Under the pieces are notes generated by a model. That model ran no database searches. It was not told where the DNA came from and was given only the letters and a program-made list of their open reading frames with translations. Of a stretch of 59,077 nt of DNA, positions 42,754 through 52,044 are shown piece by piece (the stretch's first letter is position 1; every line of letters begins with the position of its first letter). Origin of the DNA: Granulosicoccus sp. (GTDB lineage: Bacteria; Pseudomonadota; Gammaproteobacteria; Granulosicoccales; Granulosicoccaceae); the NCBI GenBank assembly GCA_023300375.1, contig JALZWO010000142.1, positions 1 to 59,077 on the forward strand. The letters are read 5' to 3'. The position numbers and the translations under genes are program-made.

Positions 42754-44496
42754 ATGACTCAACGAATACTTTTTGTCGAGCAATCGGCCACCATGCGACA
42801 TGTCATGGCAAAACACGCTGAATCCCTAGGCTTCACTGTGGATGCGTGTGAAGGCTTTGAGGAGGCAGTGAGCCTGCTTGATGTTCAGTTCCAACATTAC
42901 GGTTCAGACTATAGCGCTATTCTCTATGGTTGGCCTACCACCTTTCAGGAGGACGCCAAGGCGTTCTCCCAGCAACTAGAGAGTCCAGAACACAGCGGTT
43001 TGCCAGTAGTGGTGATGTCAACGGACATGCGGGCAGAGACGCGGGCATGGGTAGCTGCCAGAGAGTCCAGCGAACTGCTTTCCTGGAAAAAATACTATGA
43101 GCTTGGTGATTTGCTCAAAACTCTAATTGATGAAGCGCCGGACAAGTTATTAGCACCGAAGGGTGACAACGAGCATCGAGATGTGCGCCTTCTCATTGTT
43201 GACGACTCTGCGACCATTCGGTACTCGCTCAAAGACCTATTCGAATCTCAGGGTTATGAGGTAACGCTAGCCGTTTCACACGCTGAAGCGATGTCGAAGG
43301 CAGAGTCGCAGATTTTTGACATCGCCATCTTGGATTTCTATCTTTCTGAGACAACGGGAGATATTTTGTGTCAGGAGCTTATTGCCAGTAAATTAACTGG
43401 CGACATTCTATGCACCATCCTTACAGGAACCTACAGTGATCACATCATTAAGCAAAGTCTTGACGCTGGTGCTGTTGAATGTATGTTCAAGAACGAGTCC
43501 AGTAGCTTGTTACTGGCCAGAATTGATGCCATAAGCCGGCTGACAAAGAAGACCAGACAGATTCGTACTGAGCATGTTCTGCTGGAAACAGTGCTGCAAA
43601 ATATTGCTGGTGCCTTGATGCTCATCGGGCTTGATCAAAAAGTGATGTACGTTAACCCTCTAGCTGTGACCCAATTGAAACTGAAGAATGCGGATGCACT
43701 CATTGGTTATCCTTTGGAGCAATTGATGGGCGCAGTCACTGCCGCAAAAGAGGAGGCGCAGTTGCTTGAGGCTACCTGGCGCCTACCGAGCGGTGATCAG
43801 ATCGATGTTGACTACCTGCACTCAAACACAGAGCTCAGCGGCATGAGTCTGGTGCGTTTCACTCGTCGTGTGGTCGCTATTGAACCTGATAATGTCACCG
43901 TTTTACAGCAAGACAACGACCCTGCGCGAGTGGTCAGACTTATTGTTGAGCAACATAAATTGCACGCGCAATCTGACACCCTGTTATTGGCTGCACAGTG
44001 TTATTTGCAGGAGTCTAAGGCAGCATCAAGGGATGGCAGTAAGAGCGATGAGGTGGATGGTCACGTCAGTTTGTTATTACTTGATGTGTTTGTACGTGAT
44101 GGGCAGAACCCACTATCACCAGTGTCGTCAAATCCTCATCACGCTGAGCAAGTGCGTATCAAGCTGGAAACGCTACTGCCTCCAGAGAACAAATTTTGTG
44201 CTTTGAACAATAATCGGTATGCTTTTTTGTTTCGGCATAAGCAGCAGTCTCAAGCCTACTCAGTCACTCGAAAAGTGATGCAACGATGTCTTGAGTCATC
44301 TGGAAGCACTGGAGAGGCGCAAGGTTCAGCTCTAGCTTGCACAGGTAGTCTACTTAGTCTTACACAGAATTCAGCGCGCACTCTTGACGTTTTAGTACAG
44401 CACGCGATCACAGGCCTTGAACTGGTTAATAGCCGTGGTACTGATCAGGCTATTTTGCTAGATGTTCGTCGGCTGCTAAATGCCTATCCAGCCTAA
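42754..44496 (+). CDS. Tandem-receiver PAS regulator with degenerate GGDEF-like end
   Basis: A 580-residue cytoplasmic signalling protein. Receiver 1 (about 3-128) lacks the phosphoacceptor: where DLVLLD is expected it reads AILYGW. Receiver 2 (about 146-260) is intact, with VDDSAT, Asp194 in AILDFYLSETTGD, TGTY and Lys246. A PAS-like domain follows (about 270-370: LQNIAGALMLIGLDQKVMYVN). The last 170 residues keep the pattern of a diguanylate-cyclase fold, but the GGDEF position reads NNNRYAF, so no cyclase activity is expected. It may bind a nucleotide or partner. It is monocistronic and divergent from the P450. Confidence 0.75.
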   Translation: MTQRILFVEQSATMRHVMAKHAESLGFTVDACEGFEEAVSLLDVQFQHYGSDYSAILYGWPTTFQEDAKAFSQQLESPEHSGLPVVVMSTDMRAETRAWVAARESSELLSWKKYYELGDLLKTLIDEAPDKLLAPKGDNEHRDVRLLIVDDSATIRYSLKDLFESQGYEVTLAVSHAEAMSKAESQIFDIAILDFYLSETTGDILCQELIASKLTGDILCTILTGTYSDHIIKQSLDAGAVECMFKNESSSLLLARIDAISRLTKKTRQIRTEHVLLETVLQNIAGALMLIGLDQKVMYVNPLAVTQLKLKNADALIGYPLEQLMGAVTAAKEEAQLLEATWRLPSGDQIDVDYLHSNTELSGMSLVRFTRRVVAIEPDNVTVLQQDNDPARVVRLIVEQHKLHAQSDTLLLAAQCYLQESKAASRDGSKSDEVDGHVSLLLLDVFVRDGQNPLSPVSSNPHHAEQVRIKLETLLPPENKFCALNNNRYAFLFRHKQQSQAYSVTRKVMQRCLESSGSTGEAQGSALACTGSLLSLTQNSARTLDVLVQHAITGLELVNSRGTDQAILLDVRRLLNAYPA

Positions 44497-44743
44497 GGGT
44501 TCTGCTGTCGTACCTGTGTGTGGTGCTTAGTTTCAACTCTTAACATGATGTGTGGTCTACACGTGTGTGGTTAATGTGTACCCGTTGAAAAAGCGGGTGG
44601 CATCGGCGATCTTCGGCTGTACGTGTATACGGTTTGAGCCGTCTAGAAAAGTTGTCCGAAGTGTTTGTGATGCCACCTGCTAAGAATATAGGGAGCAAAA
44701 ATTGTTCCTGATAGTCCGTTTTTTAGATACAAATAGTGATTGT

Positions 44744-45805
44744 TCAGGTTCGTACTGCAATAACGATATCTCGCATAATGGCTTGATCGACACGATGTCT
44801 AAAGTCATTGCCCAGAGTGGGTTCATAAATAGTAAGCCCAGCGTTTTCAAGAAGGGGTATCAGCTCGGTTTTTTTCGCCAGATAGGTATTCCAGGCTAAC
44901 CCCATTGCTCCACCAGATTTAAGTAATGTTGCCCACACGGGTACTGCTTGTTCCAGAAGTGATAACGGTGATTTGTTAAGCCCCTTCGTGGATTGACTGC
45001 CATGCTTGATACCGTACGGCAAATCTGCAACGATCAACTCAACGCTTTTTTTCTTAAAATGTTCTGCACTGTGAAGTGTGTCACCCAGAACAAATTCTAT
45101 CTGTTGCACGGCACCCGCTTTATAAGATTCTTTATCCTCTCCAAGAGTAATCTGATGGCGATGAGATTGAGTCGTGTTGTCGCGCTTAAGCTCGATGGTT
45201 TTTGATTGATGCTTGAGTCTATTGTCTTTCAGCCAGCGATTGATGAACAAACCATACGTATCAAAATCGCGTCTGTCGATTTCTACACCCGCTACATCAA
45301 AACCGTACATGAGCGCCTGATTAAGGCTTGTGCCTCGGCCACAAAGCGGATCTAACAAGCGAATGTTGCGTGCCTCATCTTTATCGCTATAGGCCTCTGT
45401 TAAATAGTTTGACGCGAGCAGGGTGAGGTTGATTAGCAGTTTCGTAAATTGCTCGTTGGTTTTGCCTGCAAACTTTAAAATACTTAAAAGGTCATTTGGA
45501 AAACGATCAAGTCGCTTCAGGGTGATAGGAGTGAATTGCACATCCGAAGAACTGTCGTTAATTTTAAATAATGCGTACAGGCTGGATAAATTTGACAATA
45601 AGGCAATGCTTTTTGTACTTAATGGGTTGGCACTGAATGTCATGTACGGCACACTGCCAATGAGCACACTTTGCACATCGCTTATTGCAGCATCTGGCAT
45701 AGCGTAGCTCAGGGCAGACAGTTCGGTATTGGCAATATGTTGAGCTGCAACGCGATAGACGCGGTTGACTGATGGTAGTAGCAGTACGGCATAGCGTTGG
45801 GTCAT
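44744..45805 (-). CDS. Trm11/UPF0020-like SAM methyltransferase
   Basis: A 353-residue protein. The Rossmann methyltransferase domain starts at LLDPLCGRGTSLNQALMYGFDVAGVEIDRRDF (motif I, about residue 150). The catalytic-type motif IV is VADLPYGIKHGS, the (D/N)LPYG form seen in Trm11 and Trm14 N2-guanine tRNA methyltransferases. The first 140 residues are not a clear THUMP domain but do fill that place. The likely substrate is therefore tRNA or rRNA guanine, not DNA. It stands alone; the region 44497-44743 holds only a weak hairpin (44580-44598). Confidence 0.75.
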   Translation of the reverse strand: MTQRYAVLLLPSVNRVYRVAAQHIANTELSALSYAMPDAAISDVQSVLIGSVPYMTFSANPLSTKSIALLSNLSSLYALFKINDSSSDVQFTPITLKRLDRFPNDLLSILKFAGKTNEQFTKLLINLTLLASNYLTEAYSDKDEARNIRLLDPLCGRGTSLNQALMYGFDVAGVEIDRRDFDTYGLFINRWLKDNRLKHQSKTIELKRDNTTQSHRHQITLGEDKESYKAGAVQQIEFVLGDTLHSAEHFKKKSVELIVADLPYGIKHGSQSTKGLNKSPLSLLEQAVPVWATLLKSGGAMGLAWNTYLAKKTELIPLLENAGLTIYEPTLGNDFRHRVDQAIMRDIVIAVRT

Positions 45806-45910
45806 AAAGTGTGCTCAATGGCAAACAGAGTTTGCCGACAGTGGTAATGAAAAATACCTTTAGCGAACAAATCTAGGAGTTGTTAGAACTACCGCTGATG
45901 CTGGTTGCTG

Positions 45911-47137
45911 CTAATAACTATTGTCGTTCAACGATACTGGGTTAATGGGTGTTTTTAACGTACTGATAGCATCACTCAAACCATCGAGCGATAGAGGGAA
46001 CATGCGGTTTTGCATTAGCTCCTGAGTCATTCGTACAGAAGGCGTGCTGTTCCACCATTGTTGCTCTTCCGGATTCAACCAGACGCAATGGGGAAACTCG
46101 TTTTGCAATCGTTTTAACCATAAAGCACCAGGCTCCTCATTCCAATGCTCTACGCTACCTCCGGGTACTGCAATCTCGTACGGGCTCATGGTGGCGTCGC
46201 CTACGATGATGAGCCTATGATCGCGGCCGTACAATCGCATTAATTCTGTTGTGCCTGTGCTCTGGGTGTGACGCCGTGCGTTACTCTGCCAAACGCGCTC
46301 ATAGATAAAATTATGAAACCAGAAAGTGTCAAGTCGTTTGAATTCAGTTCTTGCAGCAGAAAACAGCATCTCGCAAATTTTTGCGTGATGATCCATCGAG
46401 CCACCAATGTCGATTAATAACAGCACCTTCATGGCGTTCTGGCGTTCAGCGCGCATGTGAATATCGAGCAGACCCGCATTTTTGGCCGTGGCGCGAATGG
46501 TGGTGTCAAGATCTAGCGAATCTGCTCGACCATCACGAGCAAGATGTCGTAGCTTGCGTAGCGCCATCTTAAAGTTACGGGTGCCCAGTTGGGTGTTGCC
46601 ATCCAGATCCTTGTACTGACGTTTTTCCCAGACTTTTACCGCTTTGCCTTGGCGCTTTGCTGCGTCCCCGATGCGAATGCCTTCCGGATTGTATCCACTA
46701 TGACCGAAGGGTGAAGTGCCACCAGTACCAATCCAGCGACTACCGCCGTGATGTTCTTCTTTCTGCTCTTGTAGCCGCTCGGCAAGGGTTTCCATCAATT
46801 TGTCCCAGCCACCTAAAGCTTCTACTTGTGCTTTTTGTTCTTCACTGAGGGCATCTTTTTCGAGTTGGCGAAGCCACTCGTCAGGGATGGGTGATTTCAA
46901 TGAATCAATTAATTCGTTGAAGGCCTGTGTCTGACCACTCCAGTAAAGTGTAAAAACTTGATCGAACCGATCGTATAGTGCTTCGTTTTTGACTAACGCT
47001 AAACGCGCAAATGTATAGAACCGATCAATGTCCAGAGTGCCTAGGCCCATAGAGAGCCCACGCATAAGTAGTAGCCATTCACTGAGTGAGACGGTAATGC
47101 CAGCGGCACGTAATCTGTCATGAAAGTCGAGTAGCAT
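45911..47137 (-). CDS. VWA domain protein, CoxE-like
   Basis: A 408-residue protein with a C-terminal von Willebrand A domain. The MIDAS is LLLIDIGGSMDHHAK (DxGxS), followed by FKRLDTFWFHN and VGDATMSPYEI. The N-terminal 180 residues are helical and contain a Gly/Trp linker (GGSRWIGTGGTSPFGHSGYNPEG), typical of the family that pairs with MoxR AAA+ ATPases. Such pairs act as chaperones that activate or assemble metalloenzymes or other complexes. The ATG shares one base with the moxR stop, so the pair is translationally coupled. Confidence 0.88.
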   Translation of the reverse strand: MLLDFHDRLRAAGITVSLSEWLLLMRGLSMGLGTLDIDRFYTFARLALVKNEALYDRFDQVFTLYWSGQTQAFNELIDSLKSPIPDEWLRQLEKDALSEEQKAQVEALGGWDKLMETLAERLQEQKEEHHGGSRWIGTGGTSPFGHSGYNPEGIRIGDAAKRQGKAVKVWEKRQYKDLDGNTQLGTRNFKMALRKLRHLARDGRADSLDLDTTIRATAKNAGLLDIHMRAERQNAMKVLLLIDIGGSMDHHAKICEMLFSAARTEFKRLDTFWFHNFIYERVWQSNARRHTQSTGTTELMRLYGRDHRLIIVGDATMSPYEIAVPGGSVEHWNEEPGALWLKRLQNEFPHCVWLNPEEQQWWNSTPSVRMTQELMQNRMFPLSLDGLSDAISTLKTPINPVSLNDNSY

Positions 47138-47973
47138 CAGCGCCTGTTCTGCTGTTGCTTGTGCAAGAAGATCACGCGTTCAAACAGATGAATATCCTGC
47201 TCGTTTTTTAGCAGGGCGCCATGCATACGGGGCAGCACAGTGCGGATGTCTTCAGCACCTAGCGCCTCTGCTGGCAAATCGTCAGCGATGAGAAGTTTTA
47301 GCCAATCCAGTAGTTCAGAGGTTGACGGTTTTTTCTTCAAGCCTGGTACATCACGCAAATCAAAAAATACATCCATTGCCGCTTTCAATAAATTTTGCTT
47401 GATGTCTGGGAAATGTGATTCCACTATGCGCTGCATGGTGTCCCTGTCTGGAAAGCTAATATAGTGAAAGAAACAACGACGCAAAAAAGCATCAGGTAAT
47501 TCCTTTTCGTTATTGCTAGTGATAATCACAAGCGGGCGTTTGCTGGCGCTAATGGTTTGCTTTGTCTCGTAAACATCGAAAGACATTTTGTCCAGTTCTT
47601 GTAGCAAATCGTTAGGGAATTCGATGTCTGCTTTGTCGATCTCATCGATGAGAACCACAGCTCGCTCAGTAGATTCGAAAGCCTCCCAGAGAACGCCTTT
47701 CACGATGTAGTTTGCTATGCTGGCCACTTTATCGTCGCCCAGCTGTGAGTCGCGCAGTCGTGATACCGCATCGTACTCGTACAGTCCTTGTTGGGCTCGA
47801 GTCGTTGACTTGATATGCCAACTGTACAGAGGAGCTTTCAGTCGTCGAGACACCTCATGTGCCAGTTCTGTTTTTCCAGTACCTGGCTCGCCTTTGATGA
47901 GCAATGGGCGTTCAAGTGTCAGCGCGGCATCGATCGCTATTTGCAGATCGTCGGTAGTGATGTAATTTGACAT
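47137..47973 (-). CDS. MoxR-family AAA+ ATPase
   Basis: A 278-residue AAA+ ATPase. Walker A is LLIKGEPGTGKTELA, Walker B VVLIDEIDKADIEFPNDLLQELD, sensor 1 VIITSNNEKELPDAFLRRCFFHYI, and the sensor 2 helix region is PSTSELLDWLKLL. The ATG at 47973 (MSNYITTDDLQIAIDAAL) matches the family; the longer frame lies in hinT. It starts 5 bp after the hinT stop and overlaps the VWA gene, so the three genes form an operon. Its partner is the VWA protein; the client is unknown. Confidence 0.9.
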   Translation of the reverse strand: MSNYITTDDLQIAIDAALTLERPLLIKGEPGTGKTELAHEVSRRLKAPLYSWHIKSTTRAQQGLYEYDAVSRLRDSQLGDDKVASIANYIVKGVLWEAFESTERAVVLIDEIDKADIEFPNDLLQELDKMSFDVYETKQTISASKRPLVIITSNNEKELPDAFLRRCFFHYISFPDRDTMQRIVESHFPDIKQNLLKAAMDVFFDLRDVPGLKKKPSTSELLDWLKLLIADDLPAEALGAEDIRTVLPRMHGALLKNEQDIHLFERVIFLHKQQQNRR

Positions 47974-47978
47974 GTCAG

Positions 47979-48350
47979 TTAGTCGCGTTTGGCCAGCATG
48001 GGGCCAACATCTGCACCACCCAGCAAGTGCATATGAATGTGAGGTACTTCTTGGCGCCCGTGTTCTCTGCAATTGATAATCAATCGATAGCCGTTGGCTT
48101 CGATACCCTCGTCACGAGCGATTTTTCTGGCAACCGTTAGCATCCGACCCATAGCGGCCTCATCGTCTGCGGTGACATCGTCAACGGTGGGTATGTGCCG
48201 GTTTGGCACGATCAGCACATGGGTCGGCAATCTGGGAGTGATGTCGCGGAAAGCAGTTACCAGTTCATCCTGATAGAGCATGTCTGATGGCAGCTCCTTT
48301 CTGATAATCTTGCTGAAAATGGTCTCTTCAATCTTTCGATCTTCGCTCAC
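47979..48350 (-). CDS. hinT: HIT-family purine nucleotide phosphoramidase
   Basis: A 123-residue histidine-triad protein. The active-site triad HIHMHLLGG lies near residue 102, and the family opening [19 protein letters not shown] plus [17 protein letters not shown] are typical. Enzymes of this type hydrolyse AMP-lysine or AMP-NH2 bonds. It heads the operon with moxR and the VWA gene (5 bp gap), which is an unusual association. It is divergent from the adenosyltransferase gene (70 bp). Confidence 0.92.
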   Translation of the reverse strand: MSEDRKIEETIFSKIIRKELPSDMLYQDELVTAFRDITPRLPTHVLIVPNRHIPTVDDVTADDEAAMGRMLTVARKIARDEGIEANGYRLIINCREHGRQEVPHIHMHLLGGADVGPMLAKRD

Positions 48351-48420
48351 AAGTAATCCTCAATCAGGGGGGGTAAGCGATTATACTGTGTACTCGTTTC
48401 AAACCTCGGATCTGCCTCGA

Positions 48421-48990
48421 ATGGGAAACCGTCTTTCCAAGATATACACCCGAACTGGTGACAACGGTACCACCGGGCTAGGCGATGGAAGTCGCACCGA
48501 AAAAGACAGCACGCGAGTCGCCGCTTACGGCACGACAGACGAACTGAACTCAATTATCGGTTTGGTGCTGGCTCATGGGGTACCAAGCGAGGTACAGGCT
48601 GTTTTGAATGAAGTACAGCACCACTTATTCGATCTAGGTGGTGAATTGTGTATTCCAGGCCACCAAGCTATCCAGCAAACTCACATCGATTGGCTAGAGA
48701 GCACCTTGGACCATTTCAACGAGGAGCTGCCAGCGCTTAAAGATTTCATACTGCCGGGTGGCAGCATCGCTGCATCAAATTGCCATGTTGCGCGTACAGT
48801 ATGTCGTCGAGCAGAACGTCTGGTTGTCACTTTACAGCACAGTGAAGATGTGCCGCCGTTCAGTATGAAATACCTCAATAGACTCTCAGATCTGTTATTC
48901 GTGATTGCCAGAGTAGTGGCCTTAACGGACGGAGGCAGCGAGGTGCTGTGGCAGAAGGACAGGGCACCTGTCGATCTTGGCGCTAAGTGA
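48421..48990 (+). CDS. Cob(I)alamin adenosyltransferase, PduO type
   Basis: A 189-residue enzyme that adenosylates cob(I)alamin to form coenzyme B12. Family marks: YTRTGDNGTTGLGDGSR (ATP-binding opening), AYGTTDELNSIIG, LPGGS, NCHVARTVCRRAERLVV and YLNRLSDLLFVIAR. The ATG at 48421 yields the canonical start; the open frame extends to 48280 inside hinT on the other strand and is not real. The Shine-Dalgarno sequence is weak. No other cobalamin gene is adjacent. Confidence 0.93.
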   Translation: MGNRLSKIYTRTGDNGTTGLGDGSRTEKDSTRVAAYGTTDELNSIIGLVLAHGVPSEVQAVLNEVQHHLFDLGGELCIPGHQAIQQTHIDWLESTLDHFNEELPALKDFILPGGSIAASNCHVARTVCRRAERLVVTLQHSEDVPPFSMKYLNRLSDLLFVIARVVALTDGGSEVLWQKDRAPVDLGAK

Positions 48991-49039
48991 GCGACACCGT
49001 GTTCGCAAGTCCTAAGGCAGGCTCCCTTACCTGAAACTA

Positions 49040-50089
49040 ATGATGCTCCGAGCAAAGCCAAGAAATAGACGGATTAACGTTGGCGGTGTAGCACTGTTAT
49101 GTGCCTGCACAACTGCGCTTACCGGTTTTTCTGATTCTGAGTCTTTGCAGAATAAAGAGAGTGAGGGCGCCGGCAGCGTTGATGCTCCAGCTGAGCAAGC
49201 TAACACGGCCTCAGCGCTCCAGAATTCTACACAAAGCAACGCATCAGAGCCCCATAGTACTGCCTCAGAATTACTCCAAGTCGACTTTGGATATCCAGAA
49301 TTCAACGACTTTCGGATTCGTCGCAAGCCTGTCAGTTATGCAGACAACACTATGTTGTCCAGTGTGGTTTCTGATCTCGATAGTGGCCTGTGGTTACCTT
49401 CGATGAGCTCAGAAGGCCTGAGTGGTGAGTTGAAAGCGCAGCCTGTTTACATTGGTGATTTTCGGGGAGTAGGCTTTCCGGATATCCGTACATACAAGAG
49501 AGCCAAACGCTCACCCTTCGACCCACCGGGGCTCTGGGCGCCGTTGGTGGCATGGCGTGATTTGCAAGGTGACCAGATAGGTAGCGAACCCATTGCTCGC
49601 GTCAGATGTATGGGGCTTTCACCGCAGGCGGTTGCCCAGCGCGCTGATCTCTATCTGGACACGATCTATCACTTGGCTGATCGCTACGATGTCGATCCAC
49701 GGTTGATAAAAGCGGTTATTGCCGAAGAATCCTGTTTCGACGATAAAGCCTTGTCGGTTGTCGGTGCGCAGGGTCTTATGCAATTAATGCCTGAAACAGC
49801 CACTTGGCTTAAAGTGAGCGATCCGCTCGATGCGCAACAAAATCTCAAAGGTGGGGTTAGTTATCTGGCCTCTCTACAGAAACAATTTGGCAGCATTGAA
49901 CTCGTGTTGGCTGCTTACAACGCAGGCCCTGGCAATGTGCGACGCTACGACGGCATCCCTCCCTTTGCAGAGACTCAGGCCTATGTGCGCAAGGTGCAGG
50001 CGAACTATCGACGCTATGAAGCAGCTCATCGCATGCTGAATCCGTTTGATGAGAGTGAGTTAGACGTAGGCAGTATTGAGTTCCAGTGA
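49040..50089 (+). CDS. Lytic transglycosylase with SLT domain
   Basis: A 349-residue exported protein. Basic N-terminus and hydrophobic segment (VGGVALLCACTTALTGF) suggest a signal peptide, possibly lipidated at a Cys near residue 21-23. A Ser/Glu/Ala-rich linker follows to about 80. The catalytic SLT domain starts near residue 210: IKAVIAEESCFDDKALSVVGAQGLMQLMPETATW (catalytic Glu near 230), with the LAAYNAGPGNVRRYDGIPPFAET block and final YVRKVQANYRRY. It would cut glycan strands in the periplasm. The 110 bp after it contain three tandem CGGCAAA units. Confidence 0.88.
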   Translation: MMLRAKPRNRRINVGGVALLCACTTALTGFSDSESLQNKESEGAGSVDAPAEQANTASALQNSTQSNASEPHSTASELLQVDFGYPEFNDFRIRRKPVSYADNTMLSSVVSDLDSGLWLPSMSSEGLSGELKAQPVYIGDFRGVGFPDIRTYKRAKRSPFDPPGLWAPLVAWRDLQGDQIGSEPIARVRCMGLSPQAVAQRADLYLDTIYHLADRYDVDPRLIKAVIAEESCFDDKALSVVGAQGLMQLMPETATWLKVSDPLDAQQNLKGGVSYLASLQKQFGSIELVLAAYNAGPGNVRRYDGIPPFAETQAYVRKVQANYRRYEAAHRMLNPFDESELDVGSIEFQ

Positions 50090-50199
50090 TTAGTCTTTAG
50101 CGATTTACGGCAAACGGCAAACGGCAAACGGCGTGTGGCGTGCGGTGAACTTGTTTGATAGTTGATAAACTACCCGCCCCCTATGCTGACGTTGTGCTA

Positions 50200-51129
50200 A
50201 TGAATGCTCTGACCATAAAAGGTCTTAAAAAAACTTACGGTGCTGATATGCAGGCACTCAAAGGTATTGATTTAGTCGTTCCCGAGGGTGATTTCTTTGC
50301 CTTGCTTGGACCCAATGGCGCCGGAAAATCCACCGCTATCGGAATCATCAGTTCACTGGTGAATAAAAGCGCGGGTAGTGTCAAGGTATTTGACTACGAC
50401 ATTGACCTGCAAAAAGAGGCCGCTAAAGCCAGCATTGGTCTGGTTCCTCAAGAATTCAACTTCAATGTATTCGAACCGGTGTTACCTACGGTTCTGAATG
50501 TTGCCGGTTATAACGGCATTCCTCGACCAGAGGCAATGCGACGTGCTGAATACTATCTAAAGAAGCTCGATTTATGGCATAAATGTAAATCTCCTGCACG
50601 TGAACTGTCAGGTGGTATGAAACGTCGTTTGATGATTGCTCGTGCATTAATGCATGAACCTAGATTGCTCATACTTGATGAGCCTACCGCGGGAGTAGAT
50701 CTGGAAATTCGACGTTCGATGTGGGAATTTTTGACTGAACTCAACGAGCAGCATGGCACCACTATTATTCTTACAACACACTATCTGGAAGAGGCGGAGG
50801 CTTTGTGTCGCAACGTTGCCATCATTGACCATGGCGAGATAGTCGAGCAGGGCGCAGTTGCTCAACTGCTTAGCCGATCCATGCTAGAGACTTTCGTACT
50901 TGATACCCGTGGGCATCCCGAGCAAGCGCCTCAACTACCTCCCTTCAGTATCCGAGTGAGGGATGCTCAGCGGCTGGAGGTTGATGTGCCAAAAGGCGAG
51001 ACAGTAAACGAACTATTCAAACTATTGACTGAGCAGGGTATTGAGGTCACCAGTTTGCGCAACAAGAGCAATCGATTGGAAGAGTTTTTCATACGTCTTG
51101 TTAGCCAAAAGGATTCGCAAGCCTCATGA
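50200..51129 (+). CDS. yadG: ABC exporter ATPase, YadG-like
   Basis: A 309-residue ABC ATPase. Walker A LLGPNGAGKST (about residue 37), Q-loop region VPQEFNF, signature ELSGGMKRRLMIARALM and Walker B LLILDEPTAGVDLEIRRSMWEFL identify an ABC-2 exporter of the YadG group, and the length matches E. coli YadG. The ATG at 50200 gives MNALTIKGLKKTYG; the longer frame to 50155 is unlikely. Its stop overlaps yadH by four bases. Substrate not known. Confidence 0.9.
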   Translation: MNALTIKGLKKTYGADMQALKGIDLVVPEGDFFALLGPNGAGKSTAIGIISSLVNKSAGSVKVFDYDIDLQKEAAKASIGLVPQEFNFNVFEPVLPTVLNVAGYNGIPRPEAMRRAEYYLKKLDLWHKCKSPARELSGGMKRRLMIARALMHEPRLLILDEPTAGVDLEIRRSMWEFLTELNEQHGTTIILTTHYLEEAEALCRNVAIIDHGEIVEQGAVAQLLSRSMLETFVLDTRGHPEQAPQLPPFSIRVRDAQRLEVDVPKGETVNELFKLLTEQGIEVTSLRNKSNRLEEFFIRLVSQKDSQAS

Positions 51130-52013
51130 GTATCGAGAACGAGAACAGCGTGCAAGAGACGATCGTTACAGTCCAAGGATCAGCTGAAGCAAGAGCTGAA
51201 GCCTCATCGTTTGCCAATGGTTATACGCGTGAACCGTTGAATCTTGTTGCCATTAATCGCATCGCTTTCAAAACAATAGTGCGTAAAGAGATACGACGGT
51301 TTACCCGAATCTGGATTCAGACCATCGTGCCGCCTTCAATAAATGCTGTGTTGTATATGCTCATTTTTGGTAGTCTTATTGGTTCTCGCATTAGCGATAT
51401 GGGTGGCTTTCGGTATATTGATTTTATTGTGCCAGGCATCATCATGATGTCGGTGATTATTAATTCCTATGCCAATGTGGTCAGCTCTTTTTTCAGTTCA
51501 AAAATGCAGAACTACATTGAAGAACTGTTGGTCGCACCTGTTAGTAACCTGACTATTCTGGTTGGCTACGTGGTTGGTGGTATGGTGCGAGGACTGCTAG
51601 TTGGCTCTTTGGTAGCGGGGGTGTCACTTTTATTTTCCGATATCAATCCCGTGCATCCGTTTATTACTATAGCTGTGGCTGTACTCACGTCGATGATGTT
51701 TTCGCTGGGTGGTTTGATTAATGCGGTATTCGCCAAGTCTTTCGACGATATCTCGATAGTGCCAAACTTTATCCTGACGCCACTGACGTATCTTGGTGGC
51801 GTGTTCTACTCCATAAGTTTGCTCCCGCCATTTTGGCAAACGGCGTCGATGTTCAATCCAGTGCTGTACATGGTAAACGGATTCCGCTATGGCATATTGG
51901 GTACCAGCGACATACCTATCTGGACCAGTTTTTTAGTCATACTGCTCTTCATTGGTATTCTGGGCAGTCTAGCTATGTGGTTGTTGAATAAAGGCATTGG
52001 TATCAAGAGCTAA
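51126..52013 (+). CDS. yadH: ABC-2 exporter permease, YadH-like
   Basis: A 295-residue inner-membrane permease of the ABC-2 type with six predicted helices. The opening of about 40 residues is hydrophilic and longer than in E. coli YadH. Family stretches: KEIRRFTRIWIQTIVPPSINAVLYMLIFG, FIVPGIIMMSVI, SSKMQNYIEELLVAPVSN and a C-terminal LTYLGGVFYSISLLPPFWQ. It forms a complex with the YadG-like ATPase just upstream. Start ATG overlaps that gene (ATGA). Confidence 0.9.
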   Translation: MSIENENSVQETIVTVQGSAEARAEASSFANGYTREPLNLVAINRIAFKTIVRKEIRRFTRIWIQTIVPPSINAVLYMLIFGSLIGSRISDMGGFRYIDFIVPGIIMMSVIINSYANVVSSFFSSKMQNYIEELLVAPVSNLTILVGYVVGGMVRGLLVGSLVAGVSLLFSDINPVHPFITIAVAVLTSMMFSLGGLINAVFAKSFDDISIVPNFILTPLTYLGGVFYSISLLPPFWQTASMFNPVLYMVNGFRYGILGTSDIPIWTSFLVILLFIGILGSLAMWLLNKGIGIKS

Positions 52014-52044
52014 ACACGAATGGCGCTGACTTAAGCTCGTGATA

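Noticed and set aside
44580-44598. Hairpin ACCCG...CGGGT as terminator of the tandem-receiver gene
   Set aside because: The stem is short with a wobble pair and no T-run. Too weak to call.
48280-48420. Upstream extension of the cobalamin adenosyltransferase
   Set aside because: It runs through hinT on the opposite strand, and the family starts at MGNRLSKIYTRTG.
50102-50128. Three CGGCAAA units after the SLT gene
   Set aside because: A short, imperfect run without further structure.
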